From: Candidatus Poribacteria bacterium
GTDB taxonomy: Bacteria; Poribacteria; WGA-4E; WGA-3G
NCBI GenBank assembly: GCA_022827185.1
Contig: JAJDTM010000052.1
Location: 1 to 51,309 of the forward strand
Direction: 5' to 3'
DNA length: 51,309 bases
Shown in pieces: positions 9,346 through 18,907 of this stretch; position 1 is the first letter of the stretch; the number at the start of each line of letters is the position of its first letter. The notes below the pieces were generated by a model, which was not told the origin of the DNA, made no database searches, and worked only from the letters and a program-made list of their open reading frames with translations. The position numbers and the translations under genes were made by a program.

Positions 9346-10977
9346 ATGTTAAATAGATGTTCTTTCTTAAGTAGATATTTTCAGTTTGCCGATGTGTATT
9401 ACATCTTTAACAAGCCTCGTTGGATTTGCTGTATACTATTCATCGGGTTGATGACGCTGCTTCTGAACATCGGTTGCCAGGATCGAAAACAACTACCGGA
9501 TATGATGCGTTTAGAAATTGACACGCACAACGCCCGACCGCTGCGTCAGGCACTCTACGGCTTCAACACGAACATGATAACTGGCGATTACGGCTACCTT
9601 GATCCCGATTTTGTTGAATTAACGAAGGCTCTTGCACCGAAAACATTGCGGTTTCCCGGTGGTGCCGTCGGAAACTTCTACCATTGGAGAATTGGTGGTT
9701 TTCTTGAAGATGAAATGGCATCAACCGTCGGCACAAAACTGAATCAACGAAATAAAGAAAATTACGTCAAACTTCAGAGACGACGCCACGGTAAAATCCT
9801 CTTTGACGATTTTATGCAGTTGTGTAATACATTAAAGATAACTCCAGTTGTCGTCGTGAATCTGTGGACAGGCAGCCCAGAGGAGAGCGCAGCGTGGGTG
9901 CGTTATGCCAAAGATAACGGGTATGACATTGAGCATTGGGAACTCGGAAACGAGTATTATCTCCCACACTACCTCAACAAATACCCAACCGTTGAGACCT
10001 ATGTCAAGGAAGCTAAGAAACATGCAGCAGCGATGAAAGCCGTTAACCGAAATATAAAGTTATCCGTCTGTGCTACGCCAATCGCTTTCCATAAAGACGG
10101 GTGGTTGGTTAAAACACAACAGCGCAAATGGGATGAAGGTCTTGCAACCGACACCAACTTTTTTGATGCTTACACCGTTCATGTTTATGCTTACAAAGCA
10201 GTTAGGAAAAAAGAGATAGAGCAGATGCGAGGCTATCTCATGGGGTGGATACACTTCGCGGTCCCCGATGCACTTGAATACTATCAAAAATTATTTCCCG
10301 ATAAGGAGATGTGGATAACTGAGTGGAACATCGCGAACCCTGCCAACCGGGTCGCAAACACGCAACTCCATGCGCTGTACGCAGGCGACTTTTTTCTAAA
10401 AATGTTAGCGTTGCCGAATATCACGCAGGCGAACTTTCATGTCATTGCTGGTGTCGGGAAAGGGTTTCCAGTCTTTTCGCCAATCACACCAGCAAACCCA
10501 AAAACCTTTTGGAAATATGGGGGGGAACCCAAGGCAGACTTTGGGAACACAATTCGGCGTGCTGTCTATCCCGTTTTTCAACTGATTGGTGAAGCGTTCG
10601 CACAAGCAGATGTGCAGTTCACCCTCTCAATCCAAAACCAACCCCTGCTCCTGGGGGCTATAGAATATGCTGGAAAACAGATGGCCAGTCTGCAGGCACA
10701 AGCCATCGGACAGGAAGATGCAAAAGATCTCGTCGTCCTCGTCAGCAATCGCATAGGTGAGCAGCACACACCACAACTCTTCATTGATGGCAAACGCTAC
10801 AAAGGAGACCTCACCTATCGTTATGTTGCCAATGAGAGACTCAACGCCACAAACGGAGGCAACGCCGAAATGGAGGGATCCGGTCAAGTCGAAGTTCGTA
10901 TCCAAGAATGGACTGGGAAAGCGACAGAACTCGTTATTCCTAAAAATAGTTTCGGAATCCTTAAAGTAAAGAGATGA
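9346..10977 (+). CDS. Lipoprotein glycoside hydrolase, clan GH-A (arabinofuranosidase/GH39/GH51-like)
   Basis: A 543-residue protein with an N-terminal hydrophobic segment ending in lipobox LNIGC (Cys 44), so probably lipid-anchored. RFPGGAVGNFYHW (102-114) matches the phosphate-barrel strand of alpha-L-arabinofuranosidase-type enzymes. WELGNEY (198-204) carries the likely acid/base Glu203, and MWITEWN (322-328) the likely nucleophile Glu326; this is the GH-A clan pair. The C-terminal region is a small beta domain. Its place among biosynthetic genes suggests trimming or turnover of the polysaccharide made here, comparable to hydrolases inside other exopolysaccharide clusters. The substrate is not readable. 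AGGA lies about 12 nt before the start. Confidence 0.78.
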   Translation: MLNRCSFLSRYFQFADVYYIFNKPRWICCILFIGLMTLLLNIGCQDRKQLPDMMRLEIDTHNARPLRQALYGFNTNMITGDYGYLDPDFVELTKALAPKTLRFPGGAVGNFYHWRIGGFLEDEMASTVGTKLNQRNKENYVKLQRRRHGKILFDDFMQLCNTLKITPVVVVNLWTGSPEESAAWVRYAKDNGYDIEHWELGNEYYLPHYLNKYPTVETYVKEAKKHAAAMKAVNRNIKLSVCATPIAFHKDGWLVKTQQRKWDEGLATDTNFFDAYTVHVYAYKAVRKKEIEQMRGYLMGWIHFAVPDALEYYQKLFPDKEMWITEWNIANPANRVANTQLHALYAGDFFLKMLALPNITQANFHVIAGVGKGFPVFSPITPANPKTFWKYGGEPKADFGNTIRRAVYPVFQLIGEAFAQADVQFTLSIQNQPLLLGAIEYAGKQMASLQAQAIGQEDAKDLVVLVSNRIGEQHTPQLFIDGKRYKGDLTYRYVANERLNATNGGNAEMEGSGQVEVRIQEWTGKATELVIPKNSFGILKVKR

Positions 10978-11050
10978 GGCTAAATCGCTGTCGGCTGATG
11001 GTCATCTTTCTGACAACTAACAACTGACAACTGGTAACTGATAACTACTA

Positions 11051-12058
11051 ATGATATTTATTGTAGGAAATAGTCGCAGCGGAACAACAATGATGGGGCG
11101 CATATTCGGAAAACACCCAAGTGTTTATACTTTTGGCGAACTCCACTTTTTTGGTCAGTTATGCGCGCCGCCGTTTTCAGCAAAAATAGAGAAAAAAGAG
11201 ATAGAGAAAATCGCGTCGCAATTATTTTGTGTGCAACGCGAAGGCTATCGCACATACGGAAATCCACGCCGATTCCTAAGCGAGGCACAAGCATTTCTCG
11301 CAGGTTTAACCGGCTATCCAGATACACCCGCTGCACTCTTTGAAGCCTTTCTCCGCTGTGAAGCTGCTGAAAACGGTAGGACTATCCCTTGTGACCAGAC
11401 ACCACGTAACGTCTTTTACATCGCAGATATCCTTGAACTTTACCCAAAGGCACGGATTATTAACATGATTCGCGATCCACGGGACGTACTATTATCCCAA
11501 AAGAGGCGGTGGAAACGCAAATTCTTGGGTGGAAGCGATATGCCGATCAAAGAGTCGCTTCGCGATTGGATGAACTATCACCCGATAATCATCAGCCATA
11601 TATGGCGCACTGCAATCAACGCTGCAGATCAATGCGCACCGCACGAACGGGTTGTTTCAGTCTACTTTGAAGAACTCCTTACTCACCCACAACAAACAGT
11701 CAAATCCCTCTGTGACTTTGTCGGTATTACATATACCCCTGAGATGCTCCAGGTCCCGCAAGTTGGGTCTTCTGTTGGCGAGGATCGACCACAACAACTC
11801 GGTATCAATCCACAGCGAGCACACAGTTGGCGCAGTAACACAAATCGGGAAGAACTCAGTTCCGCTGAAATTTACCTCAACCAGGCGATAACTGCAGCCC
11901 TCATGAAGAAACATAACTATAGTCCTGCGTCAATACAACCGAATGTCGTTAGTTTGATGCTTCATCTATTGACATTCCCAATGAAATTAGGAGGCGCATT
12001 CCTCTTTAATCTGGATCGCGTGAAAAACATCCGGGAGACCCTAAAAAGACGAATTTGA
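11051..12058 (+). CDS. Sulfotransferase family protein
   Basis: A 335-residue P-loop sulfotransferase. The 5'-PSB loop MIFIVGNSRSGTTMMGRIF lies at the N-terminus. HPSVYTFGELHFF follows, where E/H resembles the catalytic region of Sulfotransfer_3-type enzymes. The 3'-PB segment is NMIRDPRDVLLSQKRRW. SVYFEELLTHPQQTVKSLCDFVGI is typical of the C-terminal helix region. It belongs to a subfamily different from the genes at 6000 and 6914, nearer to its neighbour at 12106. The upstream gap 10978-11050 has no gene and is made of short AACTGAC/TAACTGA-like repeats. Confidence 0.85.
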   Translation: MIFIVGNSRSGTTMMGRIFGKHPSVYTFGELHFFGQLCAPPFSAKIEKKEIEKIASQLFCVQREGYRTYGNPRRFLSEAQAFLAGLTGYPDTPAALFEAFLRCEAAENGRTIPCDQTPRNVFYIADILELYPKARIINMIRDPRDVLLSQKRRWKRKFLGGSDMPIKESLRDWMNYHPIIISHIWRTAINAADQCAPHERVVSVYFEELLTHPQQTVKSLCDFVGITYTPEMLQVPQVGSSVGEDRPQQLGINPQRAHSWRSNTNREELSSAEIYLNQAITAALMKKHNYSPASIQPNVVSLMLHLLTFPMKLGGAFLFNLDRVKNIRETLKRRI

Positions 12059-12074
12059 TTCTAATTTCAAATCT

Positions 12075-12105
12075 GCCTAACGGAACTACAAAGTAATATA
12101 AAAAT
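12075..12105 (+). promoter_or_regulatory. Degraded copy of the recurring pre-start leader motif
   Basis: GCCTAACGGAACTACAAAG followed by TAATATAAAA and ATG 12106 aligns with the leader before ATG 42050 (GCCTAACCGAACCGCAAGG, then an A/T run). The central GCAAGG is changed to ACAAAG, so the ribosome-binding match is weaker. Confidence 0.4.
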
Positions 12106-13107
12106 ATGATTGCCCAAATTAATCCGAATTACATCAAAACGCGCCCAATGAAAGTATTAACCCGCTTTATGAGTTATGCACTCTTTGAGGGACGCCCCGT
12201 AACCACCAAAGGGCGCTGGATAAACCCGCTCGTTTTCTCTATCTTGAAGACAGTCGCTGCGACTAAAAACAGATATAAGTTAATCGAGAAACCGATTTTC
12301 ATCTTAGGCACTGGACGCAGCGGCACCACAATACTCGGTATAGTGCTTTCCATGCATAGGGAAGTCGGTTATCTCAACGAACCAAAAGCGATATGGCATG
12401 TTATCCATCCGCATGAAGACATCATCGGAAACTACACCCGAGCTGATGCAAAATATCGGCTTACGGCGGAGGACGCAACTGATGACATGCGTCAACGCGC
12501 TGCTCAGATGTTCGGTGCCTATTTGACAGCGACACGCTCAAAACGCCTCGTTGATAAGTACCCCGAACTCATCTTCAGACTGGATTTCGTGCGTGCCCTA
12601 TTCCCCGATGCCCGTTTTATCTTTCTCGTACGAAATGGATGGGATACATGTCATTCAATTGCAAACTGGTCACAGCGGCTCGGTGTTGAGGTCAATGGCG
12701 AAAAACACGACTGGTGGGGAGTCAATGACAGGAAGTGGAGGCTCATGGCCGAACAACTTGTTAAAACAGACCCAGTTTTTGCTGAAATCGCTGGTGAAGT
12801 TAAACATTTTGATCGACATCTTGACAGGGCAGCCATAGAATGGACCGTCACCATGCAGGAAGGGCTCCGTTTACTGCAAGCATTACCCGATTGTATCCAT
12901 CTCGTCCGTTTTGAAGATTTAACAGCAAAGCCGGACGAGACGCTCGACAAACTATGTAGTTTCTGTGAATTGCCACCAGACAACACCTTCCGCGAGTATG
13001 CTCGACGGACCCTGCATCCAGTCCCCGCAAGAAAACCGTTTGATCTTCATCCGAAAATTGCCCCTGTTTTCCATGAAATGATGGAAAAATTGAGGTATAA
13101 TAGTTAG
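12106..13107 (+). CDS. Sulfotransferase family protein
   Basis: A 333-residue P-loop sulfotransferase with about 60 residues before the 5'-PSB loop FILGTGRSGTTILGIVL. Next comes REVGYLNEPKAIWHVIHP, where NEP/W/H are typical of this subfamily. FIFLVRNGWDTCHSIANW is the 3'-PB segment. LVRFEDLTAKPDETLDKLCSF is the usual C-terminal segment. It is the fourth sulfotransferase in the cluster. A start further downstream is possible, but the leader motif precedes ATG 12106. It most likely modifies the same polymer at another site (inference). Confidence 0.85.
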   Translation: MIAQINPNYIKTRPMKVLTRFMSYALFEGRPVTTKGRWINPLVFSILKTVAATKNRYKLIEKPIFILGTGRSGTTILGIVLSMHREVGYLNEPKAIWHVIHPHEDIIGNYTRADAKYRLTAEDATDDMRQRAAQMFGAYLTATRSKRLVDKYPELIFRLDFVRALFPDARFIFLVRNGWDTCHSIANWSQRLGVEVNGEKHDWWGVNDRKWRLMAEQLVKTDPVFAEIAGEVKHFDRHLDRAAIEWTVTMQEGLRLLQALPDCIHLVRFEDLTAKPDETLDKLCSFCELPPDNTFREYARRTLHPVPARKPFDLHPKIAPVFHEMMEKLRYNS

Positions 13108-13183
13108 ATGAACCTTGTTAATACGAAGAAACTATCAAAGTGAACGACTCACAAGTTCATAATCTACGCAAGAAGGAGCAGAA

Positions 13184-13717
13184 ATGAGACTACTGATACC
13201 ACTGACTGTGTTGATGTTGTGTGTATTTATGTCGCTGATCGGATGCGACCAAATGGTAAAGCAACCAATCATGGAAATTGTTAAGCCTTCACAAGACGCT
13301 TTAGAAATGGCACAAGCGGCAATGGAAAGGGTTAACGAGCGACGGACAGAGGCACACCAAGAGGCAAAAGAAGCAGGTGATTTTTCTACTGTGTTCACTG
13401 CTTCTGAAGAAATCTTTAAAGAGGAACTCGGTTTTAGAAAGGGACTTTGGGTGGATTTAGTGGATATATATCGCCAAGAGAACCTTGAAAATACTGCGCG
13501 GTTGGAAGCACTTGAGAAACTTGAAGGTGCTTTCGCTGAAAAAGTGCAAGACGGCACACTTGGAATGTTTTACTTTACCTACATCAGTTCTTTCGACGCA
13601 TTAATCGTTGAATATCTCCGTCTGTCTTTTGAATTCCCTGAGAAGAGTGAGGAAGAACGTCTGACGCTATTCAGAGAATCTGTAACGGACCGAGAAATAA
13701 TAATAGTATTTCCTTAG
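13184..13717 (+). CDS. Predicted lipoprotein of unknown function
   Basis: A 177-residue protein with a signal peptide and lipobox SLIGC (Cys 21). The mature part is mostly charged, with a probable amphipathic helical stretch (about residues 40-140; AQAAMERVNERRTEAHQEA) and no recognisable domain. AAGGAG precedes the ATG. It lies between the sulfotransferase block and the sulfatase array, 14 bp before the first sulfatase, so it is probably co-transcribed with the sulfatases. I do not recognise a family. Confidence 0.7.
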   Translation: MRLLIPLTVLMLCVFMSLIGCDQMVKQPIMEIVKPSQDALEMAQAAMERVNERRTEAHQEAKEAGDFSTVFTASEEIFKEELGFRKGLWVDLVDIYRQENLENTARLEALEKLEGAFAEKVQDGTLGMFYFTYISSFDALIVEYLRLSFEFPEKSEEERLTLFRESVTDREIIIVFP

Positions 13718-13731
13718 GAAGCATTTATATT

Positions 13732-15819
13732 ATGCCAAAAGTATCAACGCTAAAGTCGAAGGAGCCATCCTCGCTGAAACGTCCTTTTACGCGACGTGAT
13801 TTCCTTTCCACAAGTTTGAAAATAGGAACCGCAGCCTTTACAACTGCGCTATTACCTAAAAGTCAAGTTAATGCCAAGGGACAATACAATGTTTTGTTTA
13901 TTGTTGTTGATGACTTGCGTCCTCTACTTGGATGCTATGGACATCCAGAGATACACACGCCGAATATTGATGCTTTAACCGAGCGAGGGACACTTTTCAA
14001 CCGCGCCTATTGTCAAAATCCGCTGTGTCATCCTTCTCGGACATCAATGCTAACTGGTCTGAGACCTGAGACAACAGGTGTGCTTTCCAATGCTGTCAAT
14101 TTTCGGGAAAGGATACCTGATGCTGTAACGCTTCCACAGCACTTTAAAGCGTCCGGCTATCACACACAGTCTGTCGGTAAAATCGAGCATAACGCCCTAC
14201 CACGAGATGATGCCTATTCATGGAGTGTCCCTTCATGGGTCCCGCAGTGGTTTGGCTTCAACCCACTGCTGACTCCGGCCTGGCGGTCGCTTGATGTTGA
14301 AGATAACGCCCTTCCAGATGGTAAAACTGCCGAACAAGCAATTAGTGTTTTGACAGAACTTCAAGACACCCAATTTTTTCTGGCTGTTGGTTTTGATAAG
14401 CCTCATCTACCCTTCCACGTACCTGAAAAGTATTATGAACTCTACACACAGCAAGACTTCACTCTTCCCCCGACATCCACGCTTCCGATTGGAGCACCGC
14501 CGATTGCGAACAACAATTTACGTGGACTCAGGGAATATATGGATATTCCAGATGAAGGGCCTCTATCCGATGAGAAAGCATTAGAGTTGATTTGGGCGTA
14601 TGCGGCATCAACAAGTTACATGGACGCGCAAGTCGGACGTGTACTCGAGCAACTTGATACCTTGGGGCTTTCCGAAAATACTGTTGTTGTGTTTGTAGGA
14701 GACCACGGGTTCCATCTTGGCGAACATGGGACATGGCGTAAGAATACGCTTTTTGAAGTTGCCCTCCGTTCTCCTATGATTATCAGTGTCCCAGGGCAAC
14801 AGCCGAACCGCACCGATGCACTCACAGAACTCGTTGACATCTATCCAACGTTATGTGATGCCTGTCAGCTTCCCGTGCCTTCAGAGGTAGAAGGTATAAG
14901 TCTAACACCTGTCATTGAAGAACCGACGCGTCCGTGGAAAACCGCTGCCTTTAGTCAACTCAGGCGGGCAGGTCGAATGGGACGATCTATTCGGACGACA
15001 CAATACCGATACACCGAGTGGGGAAACAGTGGAAAGTACGGAAAAGAACTTTACGATTATAATACTGATCCGAATGAGACGCTGAATGTTGTAGGTCTAC
15101 CAGAAAACACGGAACTCGTCGCGCTTCTCAGCGAACAACTCCGCGCCGGTTGGCGAGCCGCTTTACCAGACATCCAAGAACAAGTCATTTTTCAAACATT
15201 ACCGTGGGATATAAACGATGATGGTATTGTTAATATCGAAGACCTTATCTTAGTCGCAAACAGTTTTGGGATAGAGTCCCCACAACACCCGAAGGCTGAT
15301 GTGAACAAAGACGGTAAGATTGATATCATTGATTTGCTGCTGGTTGCTGCACGTTTCGGCGAATGTAGCGCACCTGCCTCACCCCAGACATATTCCGATA
15401 TTCGCCCAGAACATCTTGAACGCATAGATGAATGGCTGACTGAGGCACGCCTATCGGACGATGGCTCTGACGTTTTCCGACACGGCATTGAAACTTTAGA
15501 GCATCTCATCAATACAGCGATACCGACGCGAACGGTGCTCTTGCCGAATTATCCAAATCCATTCAATCCAGAGACGTGGATCCCTTACGATTTGGCGCGA
15601 GATGCGGACGTTCACATCTATATTTATGATCTAAAGGGCAAAGTTATACGACAGTTAACGATAGGTTTTCAGACAGCTGGCACGTATCGGACTCAGGCAC
15701 GTGCGGCGCATTGGGATGGACGAAACAGTGTTGGAGAACCAGTGGCGAGTGGCATCTATTTCTGCACACTTCAAGCGAGTGGATTCAAAACGACACGCCG
15801 AATGGTGATTCTCAAATAG
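13732..15819 (+). CDS. Tat-exported sulfatase, iduronate-2-sulfatase-like, with dockerin and sorting domain
   Basis: A 695-residue protein. The N-terminus carries a twin-arginine signal (FTRRDFLSTSLKIG, residues 19-32). The sulfatase domain has metal-binding VVDDLRP (58-64) and the formylglycine motif CHPSR (Cys99). It also has SVGKIEH, KPHLPFHVPEKYY and GDHGFHLGEH. The order and spacing resemble human IDS and bacterial iduronate-2-sulfatase-like enzymes. After about residue 480 come two dockerin-like EF-hand loops (DINDDGIVNIEDL, DVNKDGKIDIIDL), then the NYPNPFNPETWIPYDLA sorting domain. It would hydrolyse sulfate esters on an extracellular glycan. Activation needs a formylglycine-generating or anaerobic sulfatase-maturating enzyme, not in this window. 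Confidence 0.92.
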   Translation: MPKVSTLKSKEPSSLKRPFTRRDFLSTSLKIGTAAFTTALLPKSQVNAKGQYNVLFIVVDDLRPLLGCYGHPEIHTPNIDALTERGTLFNRAYCQNPLCHPSRTSMLTGLRPETTGVLSNAVNFRERIPDAVTLPQHFKASGYHTQSVGKIEHNALPRDDAYSWSVPSWVPQWFGFNPLLTPAWRSLDVEDNALPDGKTAEQAISVLTELQDTQFFLAVGFDKPHLPFHVPEKYYELYTQQDFTLPPTSTLPIGAPPIANNNLRGLREYMDIPDEGPLSDEKALELIWAYAASTSYMDAQVGRVLEQLDTLGLSENTVVVFVGDHGFHLGEHGTWRKNTLFEVALRSPMIISVPGQQPNRTDALTELVDIYPTLCDACQLPVPSEVEGISLTPVIEEPTRPWKTAAFSQLRRAGRMGRSIRTTQYRYTEWGNSGKYGKELYDYNTDPNETLNVVGLPENTELVALLSEQLRAGWRAALPDIQEQVIFQTLPWDINDDGIVNIEDLILVANSFGIESPQHPKADVNKDGKIDIIDLLLVAARFGECSAPASPQTYSDIRPEHLERIDEWLTEARLSDDGSDVFRHGIETLEHLINTAIPTRTVLLPNYPNPFNPETWIPYDLARDADVHIYIYDLKGKVIRQLTIGFQTAGTYRTQARAAHWDGRNSVGEPVASGIYFCTLQASGFKTTRRMVILK

Positions 15820-15839
15820 ACTTTCCTCGGAGGAGGCAA

Positions 15840-17891
15840 ATGGCGAAGACAAATGGAGGGAAAGGTAATTTCTCACGTCCGTTCACTCGGCGTACCTTCC
15901 TCTCAAGGAGTTTGAAGGCAGGCGCGGCGGCAGCGTTCACAACAGGTTTGTTACCAAATCTGAAAGCAGAAACAGCGGGACGTTATAATGTGCTTTTTAT
16001 CATGGCAGATGATTTGCGTCCTCTGCTGGGCTGCTATGGTCATGCCGAGATGCACACACCGAACATTGACGCTTTAGCTGAACGTGGAACGCTCTTCAAC
16101 CGTGCGTATTGTCAGTATCCACTCTGTAATCCGTCTCGCGTTTCAATGATGACAGGTTTGCGACCAGAGACGACTGGTGTATATGGTAATACTGTAGCGT
16201 GGCGTGAGGCACTGCCGGAGGCTGTGACGCTACCCCAACATTTCAAGACCCACGGCTATCATACCCGTTCCGTTGGTAAAATTGCACACGATGCCACATG
16301 GGATGATCCGCCCTCTTGGAGTACGCCAATTTGGAGCCAGCGTTCGATAACTTTTAAAGCAATCACCCCTTCTTGGCAAATCCTTGATGTTCCGGATGAT
16401 GAGCTAAGGGATGGCAAAATCGCAAATGCAACTATTGAAATTCTAACACAAATTAAAGACCAGCAATTTTTCCTCGCTGTCGGCTTTCATAAACCGCATC
16501 TTCCTTACAATGCACCTCGAAAATATTACGATTTATATGATATTGAAACCTTCACAGATGTTTCATCTGTGATACCACACCCCTTGAATGATGTGAGAGC
16601 CTATGCGGATATTCCTGAAGGGAATGCTCCGATTTCTGAAGGGAAGACGTTAGAGTTAATGCACGGATATGCCGCATCGACGAGCTACATGGACGCTCAA
16701 CTCGGACGTGTCTTGGATCAACTGGAGACACTGGGGCTAACTGAAAATACTGTTATCGTTTTCTGCGGAGACCATGGATTCCATCTTGGAGAGCATAGCA
16801 CATGGCGCAAGAATACACTCTTTGAGGTATCGCTCCGTTCGCCGCTAATTATCAGTGTTCCAGAGCAGCGTCCTAACGAGACCGATGCCTTAGCGGAACT
16901 CGTTGACATTTATCCAACACTGTGTGATGCCTGTCATCTACCCGTACCTGCAGAATTAGAAGGTTTAAGTCTCACGCCAGTCATTGAGAAACCGGGGCAT
17001 CCGTGGAAAAGTGCTGCCTTTAGTCAACTTCTGGGCGGTGACACAAAGAGATGCTCCATGCGTACGGATCGATACCGGTACACCGAGTGGGGGAATAGTG
17101 GAAACCGAAGTAGGGAACTCTACGATTATAATACGGATCCAGATGAAACCGTCAATATCGCTGACCACCCAGAAAATGCGGAACTCATAGCACAACTCAG
17201 CGAGCAACTTCATGCTGGCTGGCAAGGGGCGTTACCAGATACGCCGGAACGCATTTCTGTCTCACAAACGTTGCCTTGGGACATAAATGACGATGGAGTT
17301 GTCGATATCCATGACCTTATCTTAGTCTCCAACAGTTTTGGTATGGAAACCCTTGAACATCCGAAAGTTGATGTGAATAAAGATGGTAATATAGATATTA
17401 TTGACTTACTTCTTGTTGCTGCGCATTTCGGTGAATCTAACAGCCCGGCGGCACCACCGGCACACCTTACTATTCGTCCGAAGCAACTTGGTATAGTAGA
17501 GAAATGGCTGACTGAGGCACGTTTGGTAGATGATGGTTCTGATATTTTTCGACAAGGGATTGCTACCTTAGAACATCTCATCGACACAACAGGACCACTG
17601 GAAACTGCCCTTCTGCCGAATTATCCGAATCCTTTCAACCCGGAGACATGGATTCCTTATGATTTGGCAGAAGACGCGGATGTCCATATTGATATTTATA
17701 ACCTAAAAGGGGAGTCTATTCGGCGGTTATCAGTAGGCTTCCAACCCGCCGGCACCTATCGTACACGATCTCATGCGGCATATTGGGATGGTCGAAATGC
17801 TATCGGTGAACCTGTTGCGAGTGGTATCTACTTTTATACACTTCAGGCGGGACGATTCAAAACGACACGCCAAATGGTGATTCTCAAATAG
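15840..17891 (+). CDS. Tat-exported sulfatase, iduronate-2-sulfatase-like (paralog 2)
   Basis: The frame is open from 15711, but ATG 15840 with GGAGGAGG just before it, the same junction as in the sister genes, gives 683 residues. It has a Tat signal FTRRTFLSRSLKAG, formylglycine motif CNPSR (Cys96), KPHLPYNAPRKYY, GDHGFHLGEHSTW, two dockerin-like loops and the NPFNPETW domain. Residues 1-100 are identical to the paralog at 19832. A 114-bp stretch near the 3' end is identical to the paralog at 21885. The gene is thus a mosaic of its neighbours. Its TAG stop forms the left flank of the DUF1670 element. Confidence 0.92.
   Translation: MAKTNGGKGNFSRPFTRRTFLSRSLKAGAAAAFTTGLLPNLKAETAGRYNVLFIMADDLRPLLGCYGHAEMHTPNIDALAERGTLFNRAYCQYPLCNPSRVSMMTGLRPETTGVYGNTVAWREALPEAVTLPQHFKTHGYHTRSVGKIAHDATWDDPPSWSTPIWSQRSITFKAITPSWQILDVPDDELRDGKIANATIEILTQIKDQQFFLAVGFHKPHLPYNAPRKYYDLYDIETFTDVSSVIPHPLNDVRAYADIPEGNAPISEGKTLELMHGYAASTSYMDAQLGRVLDQLETLGLTENTVIVFCGDHGFHLGEHSTWRKNTLFEVSLRSPLIISVPEQRPNETDALAELVDIYPTLCDACHLPVPAELEGLSLTPVIEKPGHPWKSAAFSQLLGGDTKRCSMRTDRYRYTEWGNSGNRSRELYDYNTDPDETVNIADHPENAELIAQLSEQLHAGWQGALPDTPERISVSQTLPWDINDDGVVDIHDLILVSNSFGMETLEHPKVDVNKDGNIDIIDLLLVAAHFGESNSPAAPPAHLTIRPKQLGIVEKWLTEARLVDDGSDIFRQGIATLEHLIDTTGPLETALLPNYPNPFNPETWIPYDLAEDADVHIDIYNLKGESIRRLSVGFQPAGTYRTRSHAAYWDGRNAIGEPVASGIYFYTLQAGRFKTTRQMVILK
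17478..17591 (+). repeat. 114-bp segment identical to 23562-23675
   Basis: This stretch within the region joining the dockerin and sorting domains is identical, base for base, to 23562-23675 in the fourth sulfatase. The flanks show many silent differences. It points to recent gene conversion or unequal exchange between the two paralogs. Confidence 0.85.
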
Positions 17892-17903
17892 TATCAAATG
17901 ACC
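17891..17903 (+). repeat. Left terminal inverted repeat of the DUF1670 element
   Basis: GTATCAAATGACC, a perfect inverted match to 19786-19798. Its first base is shared with the TAG stop of the sulfatase. Confidence 0.8.
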
Positions 17904-18046
17904 ATAGGATAGCTGGAGTGCTGATGTCTATTAGCTTCCCATCCATCCCTAATGAGGGGTTGCATTGAGTTCGCTGGCATTTTCTTTGAGAAATGATGTG
18001 ATTAGCGATAAACATGTCTAAAGTATAGCAAAACCGGTAGCGGATG

Positions 18047-18907
18047 TCAAGCGTCCTTTGCGGTTGAATTGGCAAGGTTTGCATCCATAGTTTGAAGTTG
18101 GTGTTGCGGAATCAGGTCGAGATATTGCGAGATGACGCGTCTGGAAAGTCGTGTAATCTGTGAGATTTTGTCAATATCATCTGTAGCAGCACGAACGACT
18201 TTGACGGATTCATAATCTCGGATGTATCGGTCAACAGCTTCCTTAGAGTGCTTTGTTTTCGCAGCAATAGTGGGTGTCAGATGTCCTTGAAGGTAGAGGG
18301 TTATGATCTCTTTCTTGTGGGTAATCGCTCCCGATAAATCGTGGATGTTGCCACGCGTGGGTAAGATGTTTCCTGTGGTTTTTTGCCATTCATTGACATA
18401 ATCACAGACGACCTGATCACAGACGTTGAGCAAAACTGCCAAGTCAAGTTGTGTCAATAAGGCCCCTTGGTCATAAGCTTGATGACACCAGCGGACCAAG
18501 CGATTGATCCGCAGTTGCCGTGAGGTGAATCCGTTGCGAAAAGATTCAATGTCCTCTGCGGCAAGGTAGGTCAGGATGATGGGTTTCATGCAAGTTTTGA
18601 TGATGGACTTGCCTCTTTCTGGGTGTTCGTCAATGGGGACCGCCATCCACACGAGGTGTCCATAACTCAGGAGTCGCTCCTCAGGGAGTGTATCTCCAGT
18701 GGCGAGTTTCTCCAAAGGGAGGGTAATGACGAAATAGTCTTCAACGGTCTTGAGAATATCATCAACAATAGCAGTGGCAGTGACTTCACCTTTATCATAG
18801 CCGTAGTCATTGAGAAAGCGGTGGATCAGCAACTGTCGTAAGGATTTATCGTTGATGCGTCTGAACTTCTTCTCGTTGATTTGCGTGCGGGTCAAAGATT
18901 TGCTCAT
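18047..18907 (-). CDS. DUF1670-like helix-turn-helix protein, second of a pair
   Basis: A 286-residue soluble protein of the same build as its neighbour. An N-terminal domain of about 110 residues is followed by three probable helix-turn-helix segments: LLTQLDLAVLLNVCDQVVCD, then YLQGHLTPTIAAKTKHSKEA with RYIRDY, then ISQITRLSRRVISQYLDL. This matches what I remember of DUF1670 (PF07900), a family without assigned function found in archaea and some bacteria; an HMM search should confirm. Its ATG overlaps the stop of the partner by 4 bp, so the two are translated together. Inside an element with inverted repeats it is a candidate DNA-binding mobilisation protein (inference). Confidence 0.72.
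   Translation of the reverse strand: MSKSLTRTQINEKKFRRINDKSLRQLLIHRFLNDYGYDKGEVTATAIVDDILKTVEDYFVITLPLEKLATGDTLPEERLLSYGHLVWMAVPIDEHPERGKSIIKTCMKPIILTYLAAEDIESFRNGFTSRQLRINRLVRWCHQAYDQGALLTQLDLAVLLNVCDQVVCDYVNEWQKTTGNILPTRGNIHDLSGAITHKKEIITLYLQGHLTPTIAAKTKHSKEAVDRYIRDYESVKVVRAATDDIDKISQITRLSRRVISQYLDLIPQHQLQTMDANLANSTAKDA

Noticed and set aside
13073..13101. TATAAT at 13096-13101, at the end of the fourth sulfotransferase gene, as a promoter for the lipoprotein and sulfatase genes.
   Set aside because: No acceptable -35 box at 16-18 nt; kept out for lack of support.
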